From positions 1 to 39,500 of the forward strand of contig CAKTAA010000013.1 of NCBI GenBank assembly GCA_934526185.1: a stretch of 39,500 bases of DNA. The letters run 5' to 3'. The position numbers and the translations under genes were made by a program. The notes under the pieces are model-generated. The model searched no databases and was not told the DNA's origin. It was given only the letters and a program-made list of their open reading frames with translations. The DNA is from an uncultured Eubacteriales bacterium. Lineage in GTDB: Bacteria > Bacillota > Clostridia > Oscillospirales > CAG-272. Below are positions 32,103 through 39,500 of the stretch, in pieces; positions within the stretch are counted from its first letter, which is position 1; every line of letters begins with the position of its first letter.

Positions 32103-33728
32103 TTATCTCTTAAACTTTGATTTTTTACGAAACGGAATAAAAAGAACAACGACATATATCAGGCAGAGCAACACCAATATATTTCCCACGTACGAGTATA
32201 AGGTACGGTGGCTGTAAATATCCACTTCTCCTCTGATCACTTCTTCCGTCTGCGGATGCGATTCTATTTTGATTCTGCCATTTGAGTCGATGACGGCCGA
32301 TATTCCTGTATTGGCGCCTCGCACCATGTATCGGCCGTTTTCTACCGCGCGCAGCGCGGCATGTCCTAGATGCTCGTAAACAGCAGGGGAGTTGTCATAC
32401 CAGGAATCATTGGTAAGCAGCGCCAGAAGCCCTGCTCCGTCTCTTACTGACGAAAGGGCCAAAGTCTCATATATCGAGTCAAAGCAAATGAGTCCCCCTA
32501 TCATTCCGAAATCAGTGGAAAACACATTGCTGTCGGTTCCGGGCGTGAGGGAGGATTCCAGTAAATTGATTTCATCCAAAACGGGTATAACAGACTGAAG
32601 AAAAGCCGGCAGTGGCATATATTCGCCGAACGGAACCAGTCTGCGCTTGAAATAAGGCTGGCTGCCCACTGTACCATCCGGATAAAAGGCATAAATTCCG
32701 TTATATTCATCCGTTTCATCTTCATAGAAGGAGCCGACAAGGATGACCGCATTGCACTCCATAGCTGTCTCCTGTATCTGCCGCATCAAGGCCGGATACT
32801 TGTTCAAAGCAACGGGAATACATGTTTCGTTCCAGACAATCAGATCGGTTTCTCCGTCCTCCGACAGTTCCCTCGTCATACGCAGATACAGCTCCGCCGC
32901 AATGTCCACCCCGTTTTCCTCCCATTTTTTGGAGGATGATATATTGCCCTGGACAATTGCCGCCGAAATGGTTTCAACAGGCTTTTGTTCAATGTTCAAA
33001 GTAATAACACCGTATAACAGATTCCCCGAAAAAAGCGTGGCGGCGCATACAAGGCAGAGTATTTCCCGGCATCTTTTTACAGCTGCATCCTTTAACACAA
33101 ACCGCTGATAGAGATAGTGCGCCAACAAAGCATTGAACAGGACCAGAAGAAAACTGATAAAATAGGAACCAAGCAGAGAGGCACTTTGAATAAGCGGTGT
33201 AAGCCGGTACTGAGAAACCGCAAGTCTGCCCCACGGCACTCCCATCCATGTCTGTGCCTGGCTCCACTCGATAAGTACCCACAGGGCGGCTATAGATAGC
33301 GGGAGAAGCAACGGCCAACGCCCCCATGCGCCCCGTTTCCGCTGCAGCCGCAGTATGCAAGGCAGAAATCCATGCGCCAGGCTGTACAGCGCAGACAATC
33401 CGAACTGAGCAAGCAAAATAAAAAATACTGAGCTCTGCGGGCTAAGGCCGGCAAAATCCATGGGATAAAGCGTATAGAAAAAAGAAAACAGCGGAAGATA
33501 ATAACCGCATCCAAACAGAAATCCTATTCCAAACAGATGCCGCTTCCCGCCCTCCGGTTCGGTATATTGATACAAAGTCATAAAATAGGGAATAAGGGAT
33601 ATCCATGCAAGCCAAGCAGTATGGGAATACATGGCGGCAGCAGCCGTAATTGCTCCGGAAATCACTGCCCATACAGCGCCGGGCCTTAGTATTTTTCCAA
33701 AAAAGATCCGAACTCGTTCAAAAACCAT
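32103..33728 (-). CDS. lnt: Apolipoprotein N-acyltransferase
   Basis: The protein has 541 residues. The N-terminal half has about seven membrane helices (for example EWSQAQTWMGVPWG before the last). The C-terminal half is a carbon-nitrogen hydrolase domain with a plausible triad: Glu in VWNETCIP (about 299), Lys in YFKRRLVPFGEYMPL (about 361), and Cys in GLICFDSIYE (about 414), then TNDSWYDNSPAVYEHL. Lnt adds a third acyl chain to the N-terminal Cys of lipoproteins in the outer leaflet. AGGAG lies seven bases before the ATG, inside the end of the rluA-type gene, with a 43-base overlap. The window holds at least one probable substrate, the Ig-like lipoprotein. Confidence 0.92.
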   Translation of the reverse strand: MVFERVRIFFGKILRPGAVWAVISGAITAAAAMYSHTAWLAWISLIPYFMTLYQYTEPEGGKRHLFGIGFLFGCGYYLPLFSFFYTLYPMDFAGLSPQSSVFFILLAQFGLSALYSLAHGFLPCILRLQRKRGAWGRWPLLLPLSIAALWVLIEWSQAQTWMGVPWGRLAVSQYRLTPLIQSASLLGSYFISFLLVLFNALLAHYLYQRFVLKDAAVKRCREILCLVCAATLFSGNLLYGVITLNIEQKPVETISAAIVQGNISSSKKWEENGVDIAAELYLRMTRELSEDGETDLIVWNETCIPVALNKYPALMRQIQETAMECNAVILVGSFYEDETDEYNGIYAFYPDGTVGSQPYFKRRLVPFGEYMPLPAFLQSVIPVLDEINLLESSLTPGTDSNVFSTDFGMIGGLICFDSIYETLALSSVRDGAGLLALLTNDSWYDNSPAVYEHLGHAALRAVENGRYMVRGANTGISAVIDSNGRIKIESHPQTEEVIRGEVDIYSHRTLYSYVGNILVLLCLIYVVVLFIPFRKKSKFKR

Positions 33729-34672
33729 ATTTTACTCCTATCCGCATGATATACTCTGTCTTTCAGGTAATTAAGGTGGGCAGAGCTGGCGCGAAAGGCA
33801 AATTTTATTTGATATGCATACAGCGCCTGAATGCGATAACCTTTTTTTCTGTCTTCTCTGTTAATACCGTATTTCCCGTCTCCAAGCAGCGGGTGTCCGA
33901 CGGAGGCCAAATGTGCCCGAATTTGATGCGTACGTCCGGTGATTAGCTCAACCTCCAGCAAAGACAGGGCGTTTCGCTCCTCTACAACACGGTATTTTGT
34001 TACGATGCGTTTATACTCTCCAGATCCGTTTGGCTTTTTTTCGAAAATACTTACCAAATTTTGCGCCCTGTCCTTATGTAGGTAACCAGTTATGGTATCC
34101 TGCTTTTTCTCAAAAATTCCGTGTGCTGCGCACAAATACTTTTTTTCAAGCTCCCCGTTCCGTATTTTTTCATTCAATACGCGTAGAGATGCCGCGTTTT
34201 TTGCCGCCAGTACAATACCGCCCGTATTGCGGTCGATCCTGTTGCAGAGGGCCGGGGCGAAGGAACGCTCCCCATCCGGATCATATTCACCCTTGCGATA
34301 CAAATAGGCTTTGATATGGTTGATCAGTGTATCGACAGTCTCGTCCTCATCCGCATGCACAATCACACCCGGCTGCTTGTCACAAAGCAGAATGTTTTCA
34401 TCCTCATAAATAACATGCAGTCTGGGCGACAGATGCAAAAAGGCGTCTCTGCCGTCCTCACGGCGAAGCAGATATTCATCCGGAAGGAAAACTTCAACTG
34501 TATCGCCCGCGGAAAGCATATAGTTCTGCTGTGTACGCTTCCGGTTTACCTTGATTTTTTTCGTCCGAATAGCCTTATATAACAACGAGGGCGGCAAAGC
34601 TCTGAGCGATTTTCGCAAATATTTATCAAGCCGTTGTCCGGCATCATTTTCTCCGATATCGAATGTCTGCAT
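33686..34672 (-). CDS. RluA-family pseudouridine synthase
   Basis: The protein has about 328 residues from ATG 34672, set by AGGAGAGG nine bases upstream; an in-frame ATG at 34723 is less likely. An S4 RNA-binding domain (about 10-70: QRLDKYLRKSL, KIKVNRKRT) precedes the catalytic domain with NRIDRNTGG (about 144), whose Asp attacks the target uridine. TGRTHQIRAHLASVGHPLLGDGKYG confirms the RluA family. The target is probably 23S rRNA, as for RluC/RluD, but the paralogue cannot be decided. It shares an operon with lnt. Confidence 0.92.
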   Translation of the reverse strand: MQTFDIGENDAGQRLDKYLRKSLRALPPSLLYKAIRTKKIKVNRKRTQQNYMLSAGDTVEVFLPDEYLLRREDGRDAFLHLSPRLHVIYEDENILLCDKQPGVIVHADEDETVDTLINHIKAYLYRKGEYDPDGERSFAPALCNRIDRNTGGIVLAAKNAASLRVLNEKIRNGELEKKYLCAAHGIFEKKQDTITGYLHKDRAQNLVSIFEKKPNGSGEYKRIVTKYRVVEERNALSLLEVELITGRTHQIRAHLASVGHPLLGDGKYGINREDRKKGYRIQALYAYQIKFAFRASSAHLNYLKDRVYHADRSKIWFLNEFGSFLEKY

Positions 34673-34878
34673 CTCAGGCTTCCTCTCCTTCTTTCCGAAC
34701 TGAATGAAATGTGACGCATACAATTCCGGCTTTCTGTCATTTGAGCCTCTGTGGGCTCACCCCATAAACATGCATTATGACAATCTCAATAACTGCTTAC
34801 ACGGTAAAAACTCAGTTTGTTAAGTTTGAGGTGCAGGCAGTCTTTGTTTTTACGGTAATGGTATTTTGCGCCACGTAT

Positions 34879-34908
34879 ATTGTACCACGAATTCTGATAC
34901 GCTGTCAA
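34879..34908 (-). promoter_or_regulatory. Sigma-A promoter of the rluA-lnt operon
   Basis: On the minus strand TTGACA (34903-34908), 18 bases, TACAAT (34879-34884). The implied leader is about 200 bases. Confidence 0.65.
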
Positions 34909-34974
34909 CAGACGGCCATACACCTGCTTTATATTTTACACCATAATGTTTTTAAAATTTCTATAAAATAAAGC

Positions 34975-34996
34975 GGCGCAATCGTTAAATTGCGCC
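34975..34996 (-). terminator. Terminator of the SASP gene
   Basis: GGCGCAAT (34975-34982) and ATTGCGCC (34989-34996) form a perfect eight-base-pair stem, followed on the minus strand by a T-rich tract. A second small GGTGC/GCACC hairpin lies at 35014-35032. Confidence 0.72.
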
Positions 34997-35050
34997 ACTT
35001 GTCTGATACTTTTGGTGCTTATCTAATGCACCATTTGACAGGTCAACGAG

Positions 35051-35254
35051 TTATTTGTTGCCCTTCATAGCGTTTTCAGCATTCTCGATCATTTTCTTAA
35101 CCATCTGACCGCCAACAGAACCAGCCTGCTTGGAGGTAAGATCGCCATTGTAACCCTGCTTCAGGTTAACGCCAACTTCGCTGGCAGCTTCCATTTTAAA
35201 CTTGTCGAGAGCTTCCTTCGCCTCAGGAACCAAAGACTTGTTGCTTCTAGCCAT
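35051..35254 (-). CDS. Small acid-soluble spore protein, alpha/beta type
   Basis: The protein has 67 residues from ATG 35254, with GAGGAG ten bases upstream; a frame starting at 35305 adds an unlikely leader. MARSNKSLVPEAKEALDKFKMEAASEVGV carries the germination-protease (GPR) site region, and GDLTSKQAGSVGGQMVKKMIE is the second conserved helix. These proteins coat spore DNA, change it to an A-like form and protect against UV, then are degraded at germination. Forespore sigma-G control is expected, but only a weak match (AAATA..CGTATTA) is seen upstream. A 15-base palindrome lies in the leader. Confidence 0.95.
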   Translation of the reverse strand: MARSNKSLVPEAKEALDKFKMEAASEVGVNLKQGYNGDLTSKQAGSVGGQMVKKMIENAENAMKGNK

Positions 35255-35278
35255 AATTTTCAATCTCCTCTTTGTCTG

Positions 35279-35293
35279 TTCCGTAATACGGAA
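35279..35293. promoter_or_regulatory. Perfect 15-base palindrome in the SASP leader
   Basis: TTCCGTAATACGGAA is symmetrical around its central A. It lies 25 bases before the SASP start codon, beyond the ribosome site. It could be an operator or a short RNA hairpin. Confidence 0.45.
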
Positions 35294-35320
35294 TACAGAA
35301 AACATTGTATTTGAATCGTT

Positions 35321-35348
35321 AAAAGCGTTTTATACTGATAACGCTTTT
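35321..35348. terminator. Inverted repeat between divergent SASP and FAD-dehydrogenase genes
   Basis: AAAAGCGTT (35321-35329) pairs with AACGCTTTT (35340-35348). It has A and T flanks like a terminator but lies upstream of both neighbours, so an operator or insulator role is possible. Confidence 0.45.
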
Positions 35349-35481
35349 CTCGATAACAGGAATCCATCCTTGAGATTCCGAACTTATTATGATGCGTTTG
35401 CAAAGAAATATAACTGTTAATTTTTTCTAACTTCAATTATTAAACAGCGCCAAAAGAGTATAGCAGACACATTTAGAAACA

Positions 35482-35511
35482 TTGACGCATAGCACTGTTT
35501 TATGTTACACT
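35482..35511 (+). promoter_or_regulatory. Promoter of the FAD-dehydrogenase gene
   Basis: TTGACG (35482-35487), 18 bases, TACACT (35506-35511), about 50 bases before the start codon. Confidence 0.55.
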
Positions 35512-35563
35512 ATAGGTACGTTTTCATCAGACATAAATTCAGGAAGGCTGGAGGTAATATATC

Positions 35564-36979
35564 TTGAAATGTGAAATTGTTATTGTCGGTGCCGGACCTG
35601 CCGGAATTTTTACAGCTTATGAGGTTTTGCAGAAAGCTAAGCATCAAAAAATCATCATAGTAGAAAAGGGATTGCCCGTAGAAAAGAGAAAGTGTCCGAA
35701 GCATATTACGAAAACCTGCATGAATTGTCAGCCGTATTGCCATATTACTACAGGCTTTTCCGGTGCCGGCGCATTTTCCGACGGCAAACTGTCGCTCAGC
35801 CCTGAGGTTGGCGGACAGCTTCCAGAATTGATCGGAGAAGAGAATACGTGTGAACTGATCTCATATACGGATCATGTTTATCTTTCTTTCGGCGCCGATG
35901 AACATGTCGAAGGAATCGGTAATAACAATCAAATAAAGGAAATCCGAAGGCGGGCTATTCAGGCTGGACTAAAGCTGGTGGATTGTCCGATACGTCACCT
36001 TGGAACCGAACGCGCTCAAGATATCTATCAGAAAATCCAGACTTATCTGTTGAACAGCGGCGTTGAAATTCTGTTTGGTTATGAGTGTACAAATCTTCTG
36101 CTAAGAGATTCTTCCGCTTGCGGTATCTCCGTTCGACAGGCTGCTGCGCCTCATTCGGTTTTTGACATCATGGCGGATCATGTCGTTGTTGCTACCGGCA
36201 GGCGCGGCGCTGACTGGCTGGATAAGCTTTGTGAAACACACCATATAGCGCACCAGCCCGGTACGGTTGATATCGGCGTCAGAGTAGAGGTACGCAATGA
36301 GATCATGGAGCATGTCAATGATGTCCTATATGAATCAAAGCTGATTGGTTATCCGAAGCCCTTTAAAAACAAAGTCAGAACCTTTTGCCAAAATCCCGGA
36401 GGATTTGTAAGTCAGGAAAATTATGACAATAACCTGGCTGTTGTAAACGGCCATTCCTACAAGGAATTAAAATCGGGCAACACGAATCTGGCTATCCTGT
36501 GTTCTCACAATTTCAGAGTACCGTTTAACCAGCCGATAGCTTATGCTCAAAAAATAGGGGAACTGACCAACATGCTTGGCGCCGGACATATATTGGTTCA
36601 GAGATACGGAGATATTCTTGATGGAAAACGGACGTGGCAGCATGAGTTAAACGATTCCAATGTGAAGCCCTCCCTGCCGGACGCTGTTGCAGGCGATATC
36701 ACCGCCGCTATGCCTTACCGCGCCATGTTGAATATTATCAATTTTATTCAGGCTGTCGATCATGTCGTGCCGGGCTTTGCGAGTTATGAGACCTTATTAT
36801 ATTCTCCGGAATTGAAATTTTATTCCAATCGTGTTCAAATGGATAAAGAACTGAACACCAGTATTGAACATTTGTATTGCCTCGGTGACTCAAGCGGATG
36901 GACACGCGGCTTGATGATGGCCTCTGCAATGGGCGTTTACATGGGACGCAGGCTCAGTCAATTGATTGCATCTGTTTAA
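35564..36979 (+). CDS. FAD-dependent dehydrogenase, COG2509-like
   Basis: The protein has 471 residues from TTG 35564, set by GGAGG nine bases upstream, and begins (M)KCEIVIVGAGPAGIFTAYEV, the dinucleotide-binding GxGxxG fold for FAD. A cysteine-rich stretch follows (KRKCPKHITKTCMNCQPYC, about 45-63) leading into GFSGAGAFSDGKLSL, both typical of the uncharacterised COG2509 dehydrogenases. Later come VVATGRRGADWL (about 210), FCQNPGGFV, and a second FAD-contact region YCLGDSSGWTRGLMMASAMG near the C-terminus. The reaction is unknown. It has its own promoter and no obvious partner gene. Confidence 0.87.
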   Translation: MKCEIVIVGAGPAGIFTAYEVLQKAKHQKIIIVEKGLPVEKRKCPKHITKTCMNCQPYCHITTGFSGAGAFSDGKLSLSPEVGGQLPELIGEENTCELISYTDHVYLSFGADEHVEGIGNNNQIKEIRRRAIQAGLKLVDCPIRHLGTERAQDIYQKIQTYLLNSGVEILFGYECTNLLLRDSSACGISVRQAAAPHSVFDIMADHVVVATGRRGADWLDKLCETHHIAHQPGTVDIGVRVEVRNEIMEHVNDVLYESKLIGYPKPFKNKVRTFCQNPGGFVSQENYDNNLAVVNGHSYKELKSGNTNLAILCSHNFRVPFNQPIAYAQKIGELTNMLGAGHILVQRYGDILDGKRTWQHELNDSNVKPSLPDAVAGDITAAMPYRAMLNIINFIQAVDHVVPGFASYETLLYSPELKFYSNRVQMDKELNTSIEHLYCLGDSSGWTRGLMMASAMGVYMGRRLSQLIASV

Positions 36980-37102
36980 CTTCTGCTATTCTGCTATGAA
37001 AACCGTTTTTTTCCGGTTTATATCTTTTGCATTTCTTTTGCATTTTTTTGCGTACTTGATATTCGCTCCGGATGTATAATCTTTCCGAAAGGAGAGATTT
37101 GA

Positions 37103-37900
37103 GTGAAAGATAAAAAAGATGATGCACCTTTATACGGCGGAAAAGCGGTTGTATGCGGCAATTCTAAATTTCGGATACATATCCTTCAGCTTGTGGTATG
37201 TCTCTTTATAGCATGCTCCGTTATATTTCTTCAAATACATCAAATGAATTTACAGGATGATACGGCGCCGGCCGGACGACAGGTTTTGCTGGATGTTCCT
37301 TTCATTTGTCAGCGTGACAAATATCCGAATGCCTGCGAAAGCGTCAGCGCCGTTATGGCATTGCAATTCTATGGTATCGACATAACTGTCGAAGAATTCG
37401 TCGGTCAATATTTAACCATCGGCATCGCCCCTTACATTGATTCCGACGGCATTCGCCGCGGATGCGATCCGTGGGAAGCTTTTCCCGGAAATCCGTGTGA
37501 CAAAACCGGCTGGGGATGTTATGCGCCTGTCATTGCAAAGGCGCTTAAGGCTATTCCTTTGACAGACGGTTTTCAGGTTTTGGAAATTTACGACCTTTCC
37601 GTATCCGAGCTATGCGGCCGTTATATCGACAACGGTATACCTGTTATTTTTTGGGCTACCATCGATATGCAAAAGCCCGAAGCCTCTCTTTCATGGAATA
37701 TACTGGGGACAGACGATGAATTCACCTGGATAGCACCGCTACACTGTCTGCTTCTTACAGGATACGACGATATGTATTATTATTTTAACGATCCTTTGCA
37801 GAAGAAAAACTGCAGATATACAAAGGACAGCGTAGAGCTTGCCTATGCGGGAATGTACAGTCAAGCGGTCGTGCTTGTCAGACAAGATGTCACAACATGA
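37103..37900 (+). CDS. Membrane-anchored C39-like cysteine peptidase
   Basis: The protein has 265 residues from a GTG with GGAGAG six bases upstream. One membrane helix (about 29-48) suggests an extracellular catalytic domain. LLDVPFICQRDKYPNACESVSAVMALQFYG holds the likely nucleophile Cys (about 76) in a C39_2-type context. APLHCLLLTGYDD (about 210-222) gives the His, and YYYFNDP the Asp. It lacks the ATPase part of bacteriocin exporters. Such stand-alone C39-like proteins are common in Firmicutes, with unknown substrates. A TATAAT-like box lies at 37073-37080. A perfect terminator follows. Confidence 0.85.
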   Translation: MKDKKDDAPLYGGKAVVCGNSKFRIHILQLVVCLFIACSVIFLQIHQMNLQDDTAPAGRQVLLDVPFICQRDKYPNACESVSAVMALQFYGIDITVEEFVGQYLTIGIAPYIDSDGIRRGCDPWEAFPGNPCDKTGWGCYAPVIAKALKAIPLTDGFQVLEIYDLSVSELCGRYIDNGIPVIFWATIDMQKPEASLSWNILGTDDEFTWIAPLHCLLLTGYDDMYYYFNDPLQKKNCRYTKDSVELAYAGMYSQAVVLVRQDVTT

Positions 37901-37954
37901 TTGTAGGAATATTTTCGAAAATGCACGCGGTTCGGAAGAAGCGTTCTGAGGAAT

Positions 37955-37995
37955 ATATGAAACCCGCCGCGAAAATTTTGCGGCGGGTTTCATAT
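37955..37995. terminator. Perfect terminator hairpin
   Basis: Two 16-base arms (37955-37970 and 37980-37995) are exact complements around a nine-base loop. It lies between two convergent genes and may end both transcripts. Confidence 0.8.
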
Positions 37996-38045
37996 TTGCT
38001 GATATTTTGACTTCGCGTTATATTCATAACAGAACAGTTGTAACG

Positions 38046-38876
38046 CTAAATTATACCTTTCAAATCAAGCATGGATAACGATACATCTAATGCTCCTATC
38101 GTAAATCCTTCATTTTTATCAAAGTCTCCGTGACAATCACTGCCTGCGGTAATTCTCATATCGTTTCTTTTGCAAAAATTCTTACAAATATCCGTAATTT
38201 GTTTTGAATGTGACGGGTAATAGCATTCAATCCCTTTTATTCCGCATTCTTTCATTTCTTCTAACACTGCAGTAAAGTTCTCTGGGTTTCGTCTATACAG
38301 GTATCCCGGATGCGCCATTACCGGAATACCGCCGGCCTCTTTGACCGTTCTACAGAAATCCTGCAAACTGCATTCTCCAAAATCCGATAAATGATTAGGT
38401 GCTGAATATTTACTGAAAATAGTTTCGTTAGCTTCTTCATACGTTTTAGCAGCACCTTTTGCCACTGCATAATAAAGGTATTTCCAACCGCCTTTTTCTT
38501 TCGGATATTCAAAGTGACTGTAATCCTCAAGTGACATTTGCGGGTAATCCCTGCTCATATTAAAAACAATATATTCACACTCAATAGCTCTATGCTGTTT
38601 ATTTATGAGCAATTTCATTTGCTCATTGTCTTTATCAAAATTATATGCCAGCATATGTATGCTTTCGCCGTTCCACAAAGCATTCAATTCAATACCCAAC
38701 ACACATTTTATATGATTGCTCAGACATATTTGAGATAATTTGCCATATGCGTCTATCGTCGCATGATCACAAACGGAAATCAAAGAAACATTTCTCTCTT
38801 TTGCAAGAGATACAATTTCTTCAGGCGAACGAGAACTGTCTGAATAGGTTGAATGAATGTGCAAATCAGCTTTCAT
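38046..38876 (-). CDS. PHP-domain phosphoesterase
   Basis: The protein has 276 residues; GAGGTG lies six bases before the ATG. The first metal motif DLHIHSTYSD (residues 4-13) is followed by ISVCDHATIDA (about 35-45), LGIELNA (about 61), MAHPGYLYRR (about 194) and GSDCHGDFD (about 252). These are the His/Asp/Glu ligands of the trinuclear site of the PHP family (COG0613-type). Relatives hydrolyse nucleotide or sugar phosphates, such as 3',5'-nucleoside bisphosphates. It appears monocistronic. Confidence 0.88.
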   Translation of the reverse strand: MKADLHIHSTYSDSSRSPEEIVSLAKERNVSLISVCDHATIDAYGKLSQICLSNHIKCVLGIELNALWNGESIHMLAYNFDKDNEQMKLLINKQHRAIECEYIVFNMSRDYPQMSLEDYSHFEYPKEKGGWKYLYYAVAKGAAKTYEEANETIFSKYSAPNHLSDFGECSLQDFCRTVKEAGGIPVMAHPGYLYRRNPENFTAVLEEMKECGIKGIECYYPSHSKQITDICKNFCKRNDMRITAGSDCHGDFDKNEGFTIGALDVSLSMLDLKGII

Positions 38877-38924
38877 CTATACACCTCATTCTATGCATAA
38901 ATGATTTTTTATAAAATATTTTGT

Positions 38925-39500
38925 TTACAGCTCAATTTCCATTCCGTCAAACGCAGCGCCGTATTCGTAGGAATGATGTTTCATGGCGATCTCTTCAATG
39001 TGCGGCTCGTTCCACGGACACACATGGTTGTGAAGAATGCGCTTTGCCTTAGACCTGTTAAAACTGTCAATACATGCTGAAGGTGGAAAATGTGCTGTCT
39101 CACATATCAGCAAATCAAGCTCTTTTTCAAATGCAACGGCAGGAAAATCCACATCGGGATGGCGCAGATCTCCGGTAAATAGCAGTTTTTTCTCCTCTGC
39201 TTCTATCAAATAGTAAAAAGAGTTCGGCAAATGCTGTGTTCTGCCCGCTGTAACACGCACCGCGCCGTCATGATAAACCTCTCCCTCCTTGGCTATTGCA
39301 ATGCAATGCTTCCGATCGCGGGGACCATCGGCTGTGTCTGCCCATCGAACAATCAGGTCAGCGATATCTTTATCCGGCATGACGATAACAGGGTGAGCCT
39401 CCTGATAGTGCCAATGGCACAGATCCATAAATTCGGGAAGTCCGTTTGTATGATCCCCGTGGCGGTGGGTGACGAATATGCCTCTCACAGCGTTGAAAGC
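38925..39500 (-). CDS. Metallo-beta-lactamase-fold hydrolase (N-terminus beyond window)
   Basis: The open frame continues past the right edge, so the true start is outside; the GTG at 39488 is internal (AFNAVRGIFVTHRHGDHTNG reads through it). THRHGDHTNG is the HxHxDH zinc motif. LLFTGDLRHPDVDFP supplies the next Asp, and a late HNHVCPWNEPH supplies a His. The pattern suits a ribonuclease Z/YycJ-like or phosphodiesterase-type member, not a class B beta-lactamase. The visible 191 residues include the C-terminus. The exact substrate is unknown. Confidence 0.85.
   Translation of the reverse strand, partial: AFNAVRGIFVTHRHGDHTNGLPEFMDLCHWHYQEAHPVIVMPDKDIADLIVRWADTADGPRDRKHCIAIAKEGEVYHDGAVRVTAGRTQHLPNSFYYLIEAEEKKLLFTGDLRHPDVDFPAVAFEKELDLLICETAHFPPSACIDSFNRSKAKRILHNHVCPWNEPHIEEIAMKHHSYEYGAAFDGMEIEL

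Noticed and set aside
37020..37080. TATAAT at 37075 as promoter of the C39-like gene
   Set aside because: No -35 element at an acceptable distance (TTGCGT is 21 bases away), so only mentioned in the gene entry.
1..39500. CRISPR arrays, tRNA or rRNA genes, attachment sites, prophage
   Set aside because: No regular short repeats, cloverleaf ends, conserved rRNA blocks or phage genes were seen on either strand.

Overview
The window reads as chromosome of an endospore-forming, anaerobic Clostridia bacterium, most like the Oscillospirales/Ruminococcaceae. The evidence is sigma-K with a pro-sequence, a SipL-like SPOCS/LysM coat protein, an alpha/beta-type SASP, a complete six-gene Rnf complex in clostridial order, a type I dockerin protein, and strong Shine-Dalgarno sites throughout. 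No rRNA, tRNA, CRISPR array or intact transposase was recognised. The assignment comes from gene content only.

Layout. 1-2440 (minus) is a sporulation block: a SipL-like protein cut by the left edge, then sigK. 2685-5150 (plus) holds a radical SAM/B12-binding-type enzyme, a 59-residue ferredoxin not captured by a 60-residue cutoff, and an acidic DUF1292 protein. It is followed by a structured RNA candidate (about 5311-5492) that folds like 6S RNA. 5800-6360 is a scar: a broken GNAT gene and a 157-bp segment between 10-bp direct repeats. 6371-9775 carries a fused alpha/beta-hydrolase/condensation-type acyltransferase, an overlapping zinc-ribbon membrane protein, and a second GNAT broken in an A7 run.

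10040-22032 (minus) is a same-strand series: a lipoprotein with five Ig-like repeats under a consensus promoter, ComEC with a degenerate metallo-beta-lactamase domain, and a 2567-residue cyclic beta-glucan-synthase-type protein. Next come a decayed gene remnant (22308-22690), a sugar-phosphate isomerase/epimerase-type TIM barrel, and a secreted PPC-dockerin protein. 25739-31276 (plus) is the rnfCDGEAB operon, with its own sigma-A-type promoter and a strong terminator downstream. 31538-34672 (minus) has an AT-rich GNAT gene, lnt, and an overlapping rluA-family gene. The right end has an SASP gene, a COG2509-type FAD dehydrogenase, a membrane-anchored C39-like peptidase, a PHP phosphoesterase, and a metallo-beta-lactamase-fold hydrolase cut by the right edge.

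How the parts fit. Rnf couples ferredoxin oxidation to NAD+ reduction and ion pumping. The SipL-like protein, sigma-K and SASP belong to the spore programme. The glucan synthase, Ig-like lipoprotein, Lnt and dockerin protein concern the envelope and cell surface. The least described items are the hydrolase-acyltransferase fusion with its overlapping zinc-ribbon membrane partner, the ComEC with lost metal ligands, the giant glucan synthase in a spore-former, and the 6S-like RNA.
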